NCBI GenBank assembly: GCA_023614405.1 | Contig: CM042696.1 | Coordinates: 336,527,211-336,591,210, forward strand | Length of the DNA stretch: 64,000 nucleotides | DNA from: Avena insularis | Lineage: Eukaryota > Streptophyta > Magnoliopsida > Poales > Poaceae | Reading direction: 5' to 3' | Shown: piece by piece, positions 11,408 through 23,049 of the stretch | Numbering within the stretch: the first letter of the stretch is position 1 | How the letters are laid out: each line of letters starts with the position of its first letter | Notes under the pieces: generated by a model | The model's input: the letters and a program-made list of their open reading frames with translations, nothing else | The model's database searches: none | Told to the model about the DNA's origin: nothing | Program-made: the position numbers and the translations under genes

Positions 11408-12055
11408 ATGCCTCGCCGCCTACCCACCTGTTTGGCCAAGTTCCCTCCGGGTGCTCGCATACCACTTCCAACTCCGCCTAGCTCGGACGACAAAGAAGAG
11501 AAAGAGGAAGTCTCGTCGCAGGAGTCGGTCACGCCTCAAGGTGTGCTAGCCGCTGCGAAGGAGGAGCGAAGCTACAAGAACCTACATGCATACGGCTCTT
11601 CCTCCGCCGACCGCCACCAATTTTACGACTTGATGCTGCCGCCAACCTCAACAAAAGTCGACTCGTTCGGTAAGGAGAAGAAGAGGCGGGAGGATGCGAG
11701 GGAACGCGAGGAACAGACCGCGTTCCTCCCTTCCGTGGAGAGCGAGAGTATCTCTGCTCCAGCGGCGCTAGAGAAGGAGAAGGAGGAGGTTGAGAAGTAG
11801 AAGGAGGAGGTCGACTCATTCGAAATGGAAAAGAAGAGGCGGGAGGATGCCCAGATCCGCTAGAGGGTCGCTGCCTATACGGCGCATAGGGCCGCCGTTC
11901 ATGAGGCCCATAGCCTAGCAGTTCTGGAGATGACCAATCAACTTCGACAAGCAGCGGCGGCGAGGAGGAACCAATGCGCGGCAGCGGCGGCAGCGAGCAA
12001 TGACAAGGCAGGTCCATCATACGTCATCCACATATACATCGACGAAGACTATTAG
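11408..12055 (+). pseudogene. Charged, probably coiled-coil protein of unknown function, two in-frame TAGs
   Basis: A single uninterrupted frame of 215 codons runs from ATG 11408 to TAG 12053-12055, broken only by TAG at 11798 and 11861. The N-terminus is basic and Pro-rich (MPRRLPTCLAKFPPG). Then come a Ser/Asp/Glu patch, a Lys/Glu/Arg-rich region with a repeated element (KVDSFGKEKKRREDA and EVDSFEMEKKRREDA), Ala-rich helices (AAYTAHRAAVHEAH, RQAAAARRNQ) and the tail HIYIDEDY. The repeated block suggests an internal duplication of about 50 codons. No domain is recognised. It is GC-richer than its surroundings and has its own TATA box. It lies between the tandem array and exonuclease copy 2. 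It could be a gene carried by a transposon. Confidence 0.5.
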
Positions 12056-12454
12056 GGATCTAGCTTTATATTAGGTTTTTGTTTATATATCCATAAATGT
12101 CATTCAAATCTTGTAAAATATCTTTTGATTTGGATGGACTATTAATTTATCTGAATTTCGTAAAATGCCATCGATTCCACGGTAACCAAGGAAGAAATCC
12201 GGTGCATAATCATCGTACCAGGCAGTGCATGACCTTCATTAATATACATCCGGATCTTACAAACCAACGTGGTGCATAGCAGGTTTGAAATGCAATAGTT
12301 TGTTACCAAATCAAATGGGCATGTGAATAACAGGCCTGTGTTTAACAAGCAGAGCTATGGTTACGTACTTTTATGGTCTCAAATGTAGTGTTTTTAATTG
12401 GTTTTATTTTTATGTAATATGAGGCATTGCATAATCCTTTAGAGAAGCAGTGCT
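12056..12454. other. Spacer sharing segments with the region upstream of exonuclease copy 1
   Basis: Carries ATTCCACGGT at about 12172, octamer words (GGCAGTGCATGACC) and ATACATCCGGAT, then ATAATCCTTTAGAGAAGCAG near 12430. All but the first also occur at 3755-3830 before copy 1, so the duplicated unit starts upstream of the exonuclease coding region. Confidence 0.6.
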
Positions 12455-13793
12455 ATGCTTTATATTTTTATGTACACCAACGAGGAATCCACAGTCGACA
12501 AAATACTCGTAATGTACGAAGGTTGGCTTGACGAGGTTAGTACTGATCCAACTTACCGTATCTCTGTTTCAAAAGGTTTGCATAAGATTTATGCAGAAAA
12601 TTTCCACTACTTTTTCCTAACCAGTACTTTGAACTAGTTTTCATTCGAATCAAACATTAACCCCATACATCCTTTTGCAGAATCCATTGTTTTTTCCTAT
12701 GACCAAGCAAACTATTTGTAATATGAATTAATGTAGCATTAGGGCCTGTTTGGCACCTGCTGTTTTTTCTCAGTATTCGAAAGATAACGTAGTATCTAAA
12801 ATACTGTAGTTTTCAATAGTTTGGGCGTTTAGCCACAATAAAATACCAAAGTTTCAAAACTGTGGTATTGCAAAAACTGAGGTTTTTTTGCACGGTTCAA
12901 GAAGGAGGTTTGGAACTATTTTTTAAAAAAATACTATGGTTTTGTGCAAACTGTACTATTGATTGCCCGGCATTGATATACTATGATTTTAGAATACTTT
13001 GGTTCGACAAAAGCCATGAAGCCAAACGGAGCCTTAGAGTGGGCATGGATAATGCGATCCTACATTTTTCCCTACTTCTACGTTCTTCACGCCGTAAGAA
13101 TCAAAAATGTTTCACTAGATTCTACTACTTACGAAATGATCAAATTTTACTTGATAGGACAACAACAGCAGGTACATAGAACTCGACATCGAATACACTC
13201 CTAGAGGCAAACAACAAACCATCGCCGTAGTACAACTCGCCATGAGGGAGCACGTCCTAGTGTATCATTACGCCAGGAGCACGAAGAATGCCAGGAGCTA
13301 CGACATTTTCTCAACAAAAGACAGATCACGTTCGTTAGTATGGACAAGAGGATAGACATAAAGATGATGAAGAAAGAGAAATTTGATATCCCTGACGAGT
13401 ACCACGTCGACATACAGGATATATTCAAGTCAGTCCCACGAGATAATCATAGGGATGGCATGTCCAATCTTGCAGCAACACTCATTCATAGGTCATACAT
13501 TGATATGGGAGTGGAAGCCAATGCCGCCAGAGAATCTGCGTTACTCAGCAATAGATGGATATGTCACATACGAGTTGTACAAGGGGATATCATTCATCAG
13601 AAATCTCCTCGGTTTAGATAAAAAAATCTTGGATAACAAGTTGTGCATCAGTTGTCATGGAGGTTCTGAACCGTACAAACGACATAAACAAGTAGGTCCA
13701 TTAGAGGATACCAAGCAGATATGGCAAAAGGAGCCATATGGCATCAGTCCAGAAGAAGATGTCGACAGATCGGACAAGCAAGAAGATGGCTAG
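12455..13793 (+). pseudogene. Grass 3'-5' exonuclease (RNase D/WRN-like, DEDDy fold), copy 2, broken
   Basis: Exon 1 remnant (12455 to about 12535) reads YTNEESTVDKILVMYEGWLDE up to a GTTAGT donor. The core resumes near 13170: YIELDIEYTPRG (exo I Asp and Glu intact), AVVQLAMREHV, VYHYARS, ITFVSMDKRIDIKMM (exo II Asp), MPPENLRYSAIDGYVTYEL (exo III Tyr and Asp intact). Unlike copy 1, all catalytic acids remain. The frame is broken twice: one base is missing near 13291 (ACGAAGAATGCC against ACGAAAAAATGCC in copy 1), and about 38 bases are missing near 13505 before WEWKPMP. The C-terminal tail is acidic (SPEEDVDRSDKQEDG). Copy 1 is at 4100-5463; the two share upstream sequence. An insertion-like, AT-rich, A/T-run segment (12735-13020) separates exon 1 from the core. 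Confidence 0.75.
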
Positions 13794-14109
13794 AAGGGAA
13801 TGTGAATTCAGTAAAGACTTTCGTAGTGTGGCTACGATATTATATCAGTATGGTGATTTTAGTTGATAACCACTTATAAAATGTGGTTTTGATTTAGCGT
13901 TTGATATTTTCCGAACAATGTCATTTTAACAAGCTTCAAAACCTCCTTAGTGTGTGTAATACTTTGAACAATGTGTAATTCTATATAATCTGTGCATTCT
14001 GAATGTTTTCTTCTAGTAAAACAAACCATATATCCATTTTAAATACAATCTTCTAGTTTGTGTAGGATTATGGTGATTATTCTCATTAATTAACTGTATA
14101 GATACAAAA
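13794..14109. other. AT-rich noncoding stretch
   Basis: No supported frame, RNA gene or repeat is visible. It probably includes the 3' untranslated part of exonuclease copy 2. Confidence 0.5.
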
Positions 14110-14569
14110 ATAAATAAATATGCAAATACAAGTAAAAATGCAGTGCATACACGAAGACTCAATGACAGTGCATATCACCTGGTCAAGGCAGATCAGTCAG
14201 TATCACTCCACGCATCAGAACTCGCAAGCCGAAAACATAGTGGACAAAAACAAATAAATATTTAGGCAGTTCATAAACCGTATGACCAGCAGTGCAAAAC
14301 TTGTGTCAAAACACATACGCCAACCTAGAAGTAGTGTATGGCTCAAGCTACAACCGGTGCACTGCCTCCCTGTGCTACCAGCAAGCCACTCGAACTCCTC
14401 CTGTAAGCAGTGCACATCTCAACAAAGCGCAGATGCTCATCACTGCACGCCATGCACTGCTCTGGATAGAAATTATGCACTGCCTCCTTGTCCTATGAGC
14501 AAACAACTCGAACTCCTACTGTAAGCAGTACACGGCCTCCTATAAGTAGTGCATGGCTCAGAAAATCGC
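14110..14569 (+). repeat. Family 2 octamer repeat fragment, left side of the copia insertion
   Basis: Begins with scattered GCAGTGCAT words. From about 14290 it becomes the family 2 monomer (AAGCCACTCGAACTCC, TGTAAGCAGTGCAC, GCGCAGATGCTCA). The same repeat resumes at 36751 on the far side of the retrotransposon array, so the array inserted into it. Confidence 0.8.
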
Positions 14570-16119
14570 AGATCGGATCTCGTGGTTGATGTAGACGATC
14601 ACTTGCCGATCTCAAGATCGAGTAGACGATCCTTTCGGCGCCGCGTTCCGGCAGCGCTTCCGCAGTCGGTCACACGTGCGGAGTCGAAGCAGACCTTCCT
14701 CTCCCCGTTCCAGCGAGCAGCGGAGGTAGTAGATCTCTCCACGGAATCCCAGCAGCACGACGGCGTGGTGGTGGTGGTGGAGTAGAGAATTCTGCAGGGC
14801 TTCGCCTAAGCCAGAGCAGATGGAAGGAGGAGGAGAGAGGCGGCTAGGGTTTGGAGTGGGGAGGGGCCAGGGGGTGGCGCCTCCACCCCTCTATATATAG
14901 AGGGAGGGGTGCGGCCTAGGGTTCCCACCCCTAGGCCCACCCCTTAGGGCCGGCGCACAAGGAGGCTTGGGGGGAGAGTCCTTCCCCCCCAAGTTTCCTT
15001 TACTTACCCTTTAAGTTTCCCCTTATCCTATCTTGGTTTTCAAGTAAACTCCAAAATATCTTCTAGAACCTTCCGGAACATTCCGAAACCTTCTAGAATC
15101 CCCATACAAACACTCCGGAACATTTCCTAACTTAGAAAATGATCCCCATTATATGAATCTTATTCCCCGGACAATTCCGGATCTCCTCGTGATGTCCCGG
15201 ATCCAATCCGAGACTCCGAACAACATTCGGTCTCCAACGCACATTCAATATCTACTTAAAACAACTTCGAACCTTAAGTGTGTCACCCTACGGTTCGTGA
15301 ATATGCAGACAAGATGGATACACCTCTCCGATCAATAACCATCAGCGGGATCTGGAGATCCATAACGTCTCCCACATACTCAGCGATGACTTCGTGATCG
15401 ATAGAACCATTAACATACGACACCGATTCCCTTTGTCACTCGATATTCTACTTATCCGAGGTTTGATCGTCGTTATCTCCATACCTAGTTCTACCTCGTT
15501 ACTGATAAGTACTCTTTACTCGTTCCATGTTGTGTCATCCCCTGTGACCTAGTCACATGCTTGCAAGCTAACTAGATGACATTCCACCGAGAGGGCCCAG
15601 AGCATATCTATCCGTCATATGGATGGACAAATCCCAATCTTGGTCCATGCGCTTCAACACATACTTTCAGAATACCCAATGACACCTTTATAACCACCTA
15701 GTTACGAAGAGGTGTTTGATGTCATCAAAGTACCCATCTGATGATGGTGATTAACATAACCTCATGGTCGAAGGATTAGGTTACTATGCATTTGAAAGCT
15801 TGTAGCAATACAAACTTAATGACTTGATCTTATGCTACACTTACTATGGGTGTGTGTGTGTCCATCACATCATTCTCCTAATGATATAACCTTGTTATTA
15901 ATGACATCCAATGTCCATGATCAGGAAACCATGATCATCAATTAATCAACAAGCTAGTTCAACAAGAGGCTTACTAGGGACTCTTTTATGTTTTGAAAAC
16001 ACACATGTATTAGTGTTTCCTTATAATACAATTATAGCATGGGATGCAAACATTCATCATAAACACAAAGATATAATAATAACCACTTTTATTATTGCCT
16101 CTTGGGCATATCTCCAACA
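14570..16119 (-). repeat. LTR A (3' LTR of unit 1), truncated at its 3' end
   Basis: Right edge is the canonical start TGTTGGAGATATGCCC (minus strand) at 16119. The left edge breaks into family 2 repeat at about 14570, in AGATCGGATCTCG, so the terminal ~150 bases present in LTRs B-D are missing. The TATA box of the minus-strand promoter is the CTATATATAG palindrome at 14891-14900. LTR A shares with LTR D several bases that differ in B and C (CCTCGTGATG, CCTGTGACC, CATGATCAGG). Confidence 0.9.
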
Positions 16120-16132
16120 GTCTCCCACTTGC
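16120..16132 (-). other. Polypurine tract of unit 1
   Basis: Minus strand GCAAGTGGGAGAC directly precedes the TGTTGG of LTR A. It would prime plus-strand DNA synthesis. Identical tracts lie next to LTR B (23017-23029) and LTR C (29909-29921). Confidence 0.85.
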
Positions 16133-16152
16133 ACTAGAGTCAATAATCTAGA

Positions 16153-17877
16153 TTACATGGTAATATACCTAACACCCATGGCGTTCTGGTGTTGGTCATG
16201 CTTTGCTCTAGGGAGAGGTTTAGTCAACAGATCTACCACATTCAGATCAGTGTGTACTTTGCAAATCTTTATGTCACCATCTCGGACATCCTCGCGAATA
16301 GCATGGAAACGTAGCTTGATGTGCTTCAGCTTGCTATGTGACCTTGGCTCCTGTGCATTAGCTATGGCACCTATGTTGTCACAATAGATGGCCATCGGGT
16401 CCAACACACTAGGAACCACGCCAAGTTCAGTAATGAACTCCTTCATCCATATGACTTCTTGTGCAGCCTCCGAAGCAGCTATGTATTCTGATTCAGTTGA
16501 AGATTTCGCCACAACGCTTTGCTTGGCACTCCTCCAGCTCACTGCATCACCATTCAAAATATATCGTATCCATTGTGACTTCGAGTCATCTGGATCGGTG
16601 TTCCAACTAGCATCAGTGTAACTGTTTACAACAAGCTGTTCATCACCTCCATAAGAAAGAACCATATCCTTAGTCCTATTTAGGTACTTTAGGATATTCT
16701 TGACCGCTATCCAGTGCTCCATTCCAGGATCACTTTGATATCTGCTAGTCAAACTAACAGCATGTGCTATATCCGGTCTTGTACACAGCATGGCATACAT
16801 GATAGAACCTATGGCCGAGGCATAGGGAATATTATTCATCTTCTCTCTATCTTCTGCTGTAGCTGGACTTTGAGTCTTACTCAAGGTCTTACCTGACGAC
16901 ATGGGCACGAACCCTTTCTTGGTCTCTTCCATTCTAAACTTCTTTAGAACTTTGTCCAAGTATGTACTTTGTGAAAGTGCTATTAGGCGTCTTGATCTAT
17001 CTCTATAAATCTTGATGCCTAGAATATATGCCGCGTCGCCAAGATCCTTCATTGAAAAACTATTATTCAAATAGGTTTTGACGCTATTAAGAAGTTCTAT
17101 ATCATTCCCAATCAACAATATGTCATCTACATATAGTACTAGGAATGCTACAGAGCTCCCACTCACTTTCTTGTAAATACAAGCTTCTCCATAAGTTTGT
17201 ATAAATCCAAAGTTTTTGATTACTTTATCAAAACGTTGATTCCAACTCCGGGATGCTTGCTTCAGTCCATAAATGGAGCGCTGAAGTTTGCATACCTTGT
17301 CAGCATCACTAGGATCGACAAAACCCTTGGGTTGTACCATATACAACTCTTCCTCAATGTCACCATTAAGGAACGCCGTTTTGACATCCATCTGCCAAAT
17401 TTCATAATCGAAATATGCAGCGATTGCTAACAAAATCCTCACAGACTTTAGCTTCGCTACTGGTGAGAATGTCTCGTCGTAGTCAACTCCTTGAATTTGT
17501 CGGAACCCTTTCGCGACAAGTCGAGCTTTATAGACGGTAATATTACCATCAGCATCTGTTTTTCTTTTGAAGATCCATTTGTTCTCGACATCCTTACGGC
17601 CATCCGGTAAGTCCACCAAAGTCCATACTTGGTTTTCGTACATGGATCCCATTTCGGATTTCATGGCTTCTAGCCATTTGTTGGAATCTGGGCTCACCAT
17701 AGCTTCTTCATACGTCGCAGGGTCATCAGTGTTGTCCACCAACATGACGTTCAAGGCAGGGTCATACCAATCAGGAGTGGTACGAACCCTCGTTGACCTA
17801 CGAGGTTCAGCAGCAACTTCGTTCGAAGTTTCATGATCACCATCACGAGCTTCCTCTCCAATTGATGTAGGCGGCAC
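16153..17877 (-). pseudogene. pol: Unit 1 reverse transcriptase-RNase H part of copia polyprotein, 574 codons open
   Basis: The longest open frame in the array. It enters in the linker after integrase (EEARDGDHETSNE). RT motifs follow: NKWIFKRK, VYKARLVAKGF, MDVKTAFLNG (catalytic Asp) and LVLYVDDILLIGND (the two catalytic Asp). RNase H motifs are NSYTDASWNTD, SSTESEYIAASE and YCDNIGAIANAQ. It ends with KPLPRAKHDQHQNAMG. The stretch SQWIRYILNGD differs from SQSGYVYILNGD in units 2 and 3, a local indel pair that leaves the frame open. No usable start codon of its own: this is the C-terminal part of a gag-pol polyprotein, cut off upstream by frameshifts at 17880-18300. RT and RNase H catalytic residues look intact. 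Confidence 0.9.
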
Positions 17878-19466
17878 AAAAACATCTTCGGTGCTACATT
17901 ACTCACAACTCGAGAGAAGGTTCAATAACCTCGTCAAGTTCTACTTTCCTTCCAGTCACTTCCTTGAGAGAAACTCCTTCTCAAGAAAGGATCCATTCTT
18001 AACGAAAACTTTGCCTTGGATCTATGATAGAAGGTATACCCAATTGTTTCTTTAGGGTATCCTATGAAGACGCATTTCTCGCTTTGGGTTCAAGCTTATC
18101 AGGTTGTAACTTCTTTACATACGCCAAGAACCACAAACTTTAAGGAGCGACAACTTAGATTTCTTTCCAAACCACAATTAAATGCGGTGTCGTTTCAACG
18201 GATTTAGATGGTGCCCTATTTAAAGTGAATGCGGCTGTCTCTAATGCATAGCCCCAAAACGATAGCGGTAAATCTGTAAGAGACATCATAGACCGAACCA
18301 TGTCTAAAAGAGTTCAATTACGACGTTCGGACACACCATTACGCCGTGGTGTTCCCGGCGGTGTCAACTGTGAAAGTATTCCACATTTCTTTAAATGCAT
18401 GCCAAACTCATAACTTAGATATTCACCTCCGCGGTCAGAACGCAGAAACTTAATCTTCTTGTTACGATGATTTTCCACTTCACTTTGAAATTCCTTAAAC
18501 TTCTCGAAAGTTTCGGACTTATGTTTCATAAAGTAGACATACCCATATCTACTTAAGTCATCCGTGAAAGTGAGAACATAACGATATCCACCACGCGACG
18601 CTACACTCATTGGACCTTTACATCGGTATGTATTATTTCCAATAAGTGCATGCTTCGCTCCATTATTCCAGAGAATGGAGTCTTAGTCATTTTTGCCATT
18701 AGACATGCTTCGCATCTTTCAAGTGATTCAAAATCAAGTGATTCAAGAAGTCCATCAGAATGGAGTTTCTTCATACGCTTCACTCCAATGTGACCAAGAC
18801 GACAGTGCCACATGTATGTAGAATTATCATTCAATTTTGTTCGTTTAGCATCTATGTTGTGAACATGTGTATCACTACTATCGAGATTCATTAAGAATAA
18901 ACATTCATCTCAGGTGCATTACCATAAAAGATATTACTCATATAAATCGAACAACCTTTATTCTCAGACTTAAAAGAGTAACCGTCTCGCAATAAACAAG
19001 ATCCAGATATAATGTTCATGCTTAACGCAGGCACCAAATAACAATTATTTAAATTTAAAACTAATCCCGATGGTAGATGTACAGGGAGCGTGCCGACGGC
19101 GATCACATCAACCTTGGAGCCATTTCCAACGCGCATCGTCACCTCGTCCCTCGCTAGTCTTCGTTTATTCTGCAGCTCCTGTTTCGAGTTACAAATATGA
19201 GCAACCGAACCAGTATCAAATACCCAGGCACTACTATGATTACTAGTAAGATACACATCAATAACATGTATATCGAATATACCTTTCTTCTTGATGTTGC
19301 CATTCTTCAGATCCTCCAGGTACTTGGGGCAGTTACGCTTCCAGTGACCAGCACCCTTGCAGTAGAAGCATTCAGTTTCAGGCTTAGGACCAGCCTTGGG
19401 CTTCTTAGCAGGTGCGGCAGCTTTCTTGCCGTCCTTCTTGAAGTTGCCCTTGCTCTTAGGCTTGCC
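17878..19466 (-). pseudogene. pol: Unit 1 gag C-terminus, protease and integrase, fragmented
   Basis: In coding order from 19466: the zinc knuckle CFYCKGAGHWKRNC (intact Trp), protease motif WVFDTGSVAHIC, pre-integrase WHCRLGHIGVKRMKK with CEACLMAKM, integrase Asp in HTDV, and DRGGEY. A TGA after GVSERRN (near 18311) stops the frame, as in the other units. A dense cluster of 1-2 base losses next to CpG sites (17880-18300) destroys the integrase C-terminus compared with unit 3. Frame changes also occur near 18610 and 18890. Confidence 0.85.
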
Positions 19467-20117
19467 CTATTTCTTGAAATTGGTGGTCTTATTAACCATC
19501 AACACTTGGTGCTCCTTCTTGATCTCCACTTTAGCAGTTTTCAGCATGGACGATAGTTCATGCAACGTCTTGTTCATGCAGTGCATATTGTAGTTCATCA
19601 CAAAGTTCTTATAACTCGGTGGCAGTGATTGGAGGACACGGTGAATCCCTAACTCATTAGGAATCGTTATCCCCAACTCTTGGAGCTTGTTTGCGTGCCC
19701 AGACATGGTGAGCACGTGCTCGCTAACGGAGCTACCCTCTTCCATCTTATAGTTAAAGAACTTTTCGGAGGCCTCATAGCTCTCCACGGCCGCGTGAGTC
19801 TCAAAAATGAGCTTGAGCTCCTTAATGATCTCGAACGGGTCGTGGTGCTCAAAGCGCTTCTGAAGCTCCGTTTCTAAACCGTACAGGATGGCACACTGAA
19901 CTGTGGAGTAATGATTCTTCCGAGTGGCGTAAACATTCTTTACGTCATCGGTGGCATCTTCTGCAGGTGGATCACCTAGCGGTTCTTCGAGCACATAGGT
20001 CAACTGACCAGCCCTGAGGACAATCTTCAGTCCACTTGAGCCAGTGAAGTTGCTTCTATTGTTCTTAAGCTTTTCTTTCTCTAGGAACGCATTGAAATTG
20101 ATGGAGAGGTTCTCCAT
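19467..20117 (-). pseudogene. gag: Unit 1 gag (UBN2-type copia Gag), 216 codons
   Basis: Starts at MENLSINFNAFLEKEKLKN (ATG at 20117) and runs through the copia Gag body (VYATRKNHYSTVQ, HDPFEIIKELK, GIHRVLQSLPPSYKNF) to VNKTTNFKK, then TAG. The same TAG is present in units 2 and 3, just before the Lys-rich segment and zinc knuckle, which continue in frame. Gag forms the cytoplasmic particle. Here SSGLK replaces the WLRGLK of units 2 and 3, a local indel pair near 20030-20045. Confidence 0.85.
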
Positions 20118-21309
20118 AATCTACAACAAATTTGCAAGTAGTTTAGACTAAGTTTTATGATAAACTGAGTTCAATTTTAATTCTTAAATTAACTAGGTGA
20201 ACTCCCACTCAAAACAACATCCCTCACATTGTCTCAGTGATTACACGTACCAAGTCCACTACACCAAGTCCGATCTTCACGAGAAGATGTAGTTTCATCG
20301 GCGAACAATCTTCATGTTCATCATATCATTTATATGACTCGTGCTCTACCTTTCGGTATTCCGTGTTCCGAGACCATGTCTGTACATGCTAGGCTCGTCA
20401 ATTAATCTTAGTTTCCGCATGTGCAAATCTAGCTTGCACCCGTTGTATGCACACGTAGAATCTATCACATCCGATCATCACGAGATGCTTCGAGACGACG
20501 AGTCTTAGCAACGGTGCTAACTAAGGGCGAACACTTTATTACTTCAAATTTAGTGAGAGGGATCATCTTATAATACTACCGTCGCGATCTAAGCAATACA
20601 AGATGAATAAAGGATTAACATCACATGCAATTCATAATTAGTGTGATATGATATGGCCCTTTCTTCTTATGCCTTTGATGTCCATCTCCAAAGCACGGAC
20701 ATGATCTCCATCATCACCAGCATTGCGTCAAGGTCAGTGGCGCCGCTTCATGGTTGTCCATCATCACTAGCAACTATTACAACTACTTGGAATAAAGCTA
20801 TTACAAGATGAATAGACACGCAGGTCTTAACAGAATTAAAGACAACCATTAGGCTCACCTGGTTGCCATATTACAACAAGGATCATTGCATACATCAAAT
20901 ATAATCACAATCACATGATGGCCATATCACATCACAAAACCCCTGCAAAAACAAGTTAGACGCCTCTAATTTTCTTTGCATGTTTTACGTGGTTTGGGGC
21001 TTTCGAATAAGAACGGATCTTACCTACGAAGCTGAACCACAACATTGATACAAGTGCTATCAAGTACAAAGTGTAAATTGGATCTATACTATGGTGGGAG
21101 AGACAGACACCCGCAAAGCCACTTGTGCAAAGAAAGTTACACGTCAAGCGTGGAGCAAGTATCATGTGCGATGACATGTAAGGTTAGCCCGAGCTGCTTC
21201 ATCCCACCATACCGCAAGATGCAAACTACACAAAGCAAAAGAAGGCATGAGCACCAACGCCCACAAAACCATTGTGTTCTACTCGTGCAACAGATCTACG
21301 CATAGACAA
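20118..21309 (-). other. Unit 1 untranslated leader between primer site and gag
   Basis: About 1.2 kb without a supported gene, as expected for an Angela-type leader carrying packaging and dimerisation signals. Units 2 (27013-28204) and 3 (33916-35110) have nearly the same sequence. Confidence 0.7.
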
Positions 21310-21322
21310 GGCTCTGATACCA
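21310..21322 (-). other. Primer binding site of unit 1
   Basis: Minus strand TGGTATCAGAGCC, complementary to the 3' end of initiator Met tRNA, one base inside LTR B. Confidence 0.9.
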
Positions 21323-21323
21323 C

Positions 21324-23016
21324 TGATGGGTTCGTAGCATGGAAAACAAAAAATTTCTATCGCAAGAACAAACAAAACCCAGATCTAATCTAGATAAAAG
21401 CCAAGATCTAATCTATTAGACATGTGCAACGAGATAGATTTGTACTAACCCTTGTAGATCCGAAAGCCTTGTGCGAGATCGGATCTCGTGGTTGATGTAG
21501 ACGATCACTTGACGATCTCAAGATCGAGTAGATGATCCTTCCGGCGCCGTGTTCCGGCAGCGCTTCCATAGTGGGTCACTGCGGCTTGGTCGGCAGACCT
21601 TCCTCTCCTGTTCCAGTGACAGCGGAGGCGTAGATCTCTCCATGGAATCCCAGCACGACAGGCGTGGTGGTGGTGGTGGAGTAGATAATTCTGCAGGCTT
21701 CGCCTAAGCAGGCCAGATGGAAGGAGGAGGAGAGAGGCGGCTAGGGTTTGGAGTGGGGAGGGGCCAGGGGGTGGCGCCTCCACCCCTCTATATATAGAGG
21801 GAGGGGTGCGGCCTAGGGTTCCCACCCCTAGGCCCACCCCTTAGGGCCGGCACACAAGAAGGCTTGGGGGGAGAGTCCTCCCCCCCCAAGTTTCCTTTAC
21901 TTACCCTTTAAGTTTCCCCTTATCCTATCTTGGTTTTCAAGTAAACTCCAAAATATCTTCTAGAACCTTCTGGAACATTCCGAAACCTTCTAGAATCCCC
22001 ATACAAACACTCCGGAACATTTCCTAACTTAGAAAATGATCCCCATTATATGAATCTTATTCCCCGGACAATTCCGGATCTCCTCATGATGTCCCGGATC
22101 CAATCCGAGACTCCGAACAACATTCGGTCTCCAACACACATTCAATATCTACTTAAAACAACTTCAAACCTTAAGTGTGTCACCCTACGGTTCGTGAATA
22201 TGCAGACAAGATGGAGACACCTCTCCGATCAATAACCATCAGCGGGATCTGGAGATCCATAACGGCTCCCACATACTCAGCGATGACTTCGTGATCGATA
22301 GAACCATTAACATACGACACCAATTCCCTTTGCCACTCGATATTCTACTTATCTGAGGTTTGATCGTCGTTATCTCCATACCTAGTTCTACCTCGTTACT
22401 GATAAGTACTCTTTACTCGTTCCATGTTGTGTCATCCCCTATGACCTATCCACATGCTTGCAAGCTAACTAGATGACATTCCACCGAGAGGGCCCAGAGC
22501 ATATCTATCCGTCATATGGATGGACAAATCCCAATCTTGGTCCATGCGCTTCAACACATACTTTCAGAATACCCAATGACACCTTTATAACCACCCAGTT
22601 ACGAAGAGGTGTTTGATGTCATCAAACTACCCATCCGATGATGGTGATTAACATAACCTCATGGTCGAAGGATTAGGTTACTATGCATTTGAAAGCTTGT
22701 AGCAATACAAACTTAATGACTTGATCTTATTCTACACTTACTATGGGTGTGTGTGTGTCCATCACATCATTCTCCTAATGATATAACCTTGTTATTAATG
22801 ACATCCAATGTCCATGCTTAGGAAACCATGATCATCAATTAATCAACAAGCTAGTTCAACAAGAGGCTTACTAGGGACTCTTTTATGTTTAAAAAACACA
22901 CATGTATTAGTGTTTCCTTATAATACAATTATAGCATGGGATGCAAACATTCATCATAAACACAAAGATATAATAATAACCACTTTTATTATTGCCTCTT
23001 GGGCATATCTCCAACA
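21324..23016 (-). repeat. LTR B, shared between units 1 and 2
   Basis: 1,693 bases, from TGTTGGAGAT at 23016 to ATCA at 21324. It serves as 5' LTR for unit 1 and 3' LTR for unit 2. TATA box CTATATATAG at 21788-21797. Private to B and C: CCTCATGATG, CCTATGACCTATCC, CATGCTTAGG, TGTTTAAAAAAC. A local run of small losses lies at 21560-21720. Confidence 0.9.
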
Positions 23017-23049
23017 GTCTCCCACTTGCACTAGAGTCAATAATCTAGA

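Noticed and set aside
19197..19593. Plus-strand open frames of up to 119 codons repeated in all three copia units (also at 26092 and 32873)
   Set aside because: They are antisense to gag and protease and recur only because the units are copies.
21505..21837. Pro/Arg/Leu-rich 110-codon minus-strand frame in the LTR
   Set aside because: It lies in the GC-rich U3/R part of LTR B around the TATA box and is broken differently in the other LTRs.
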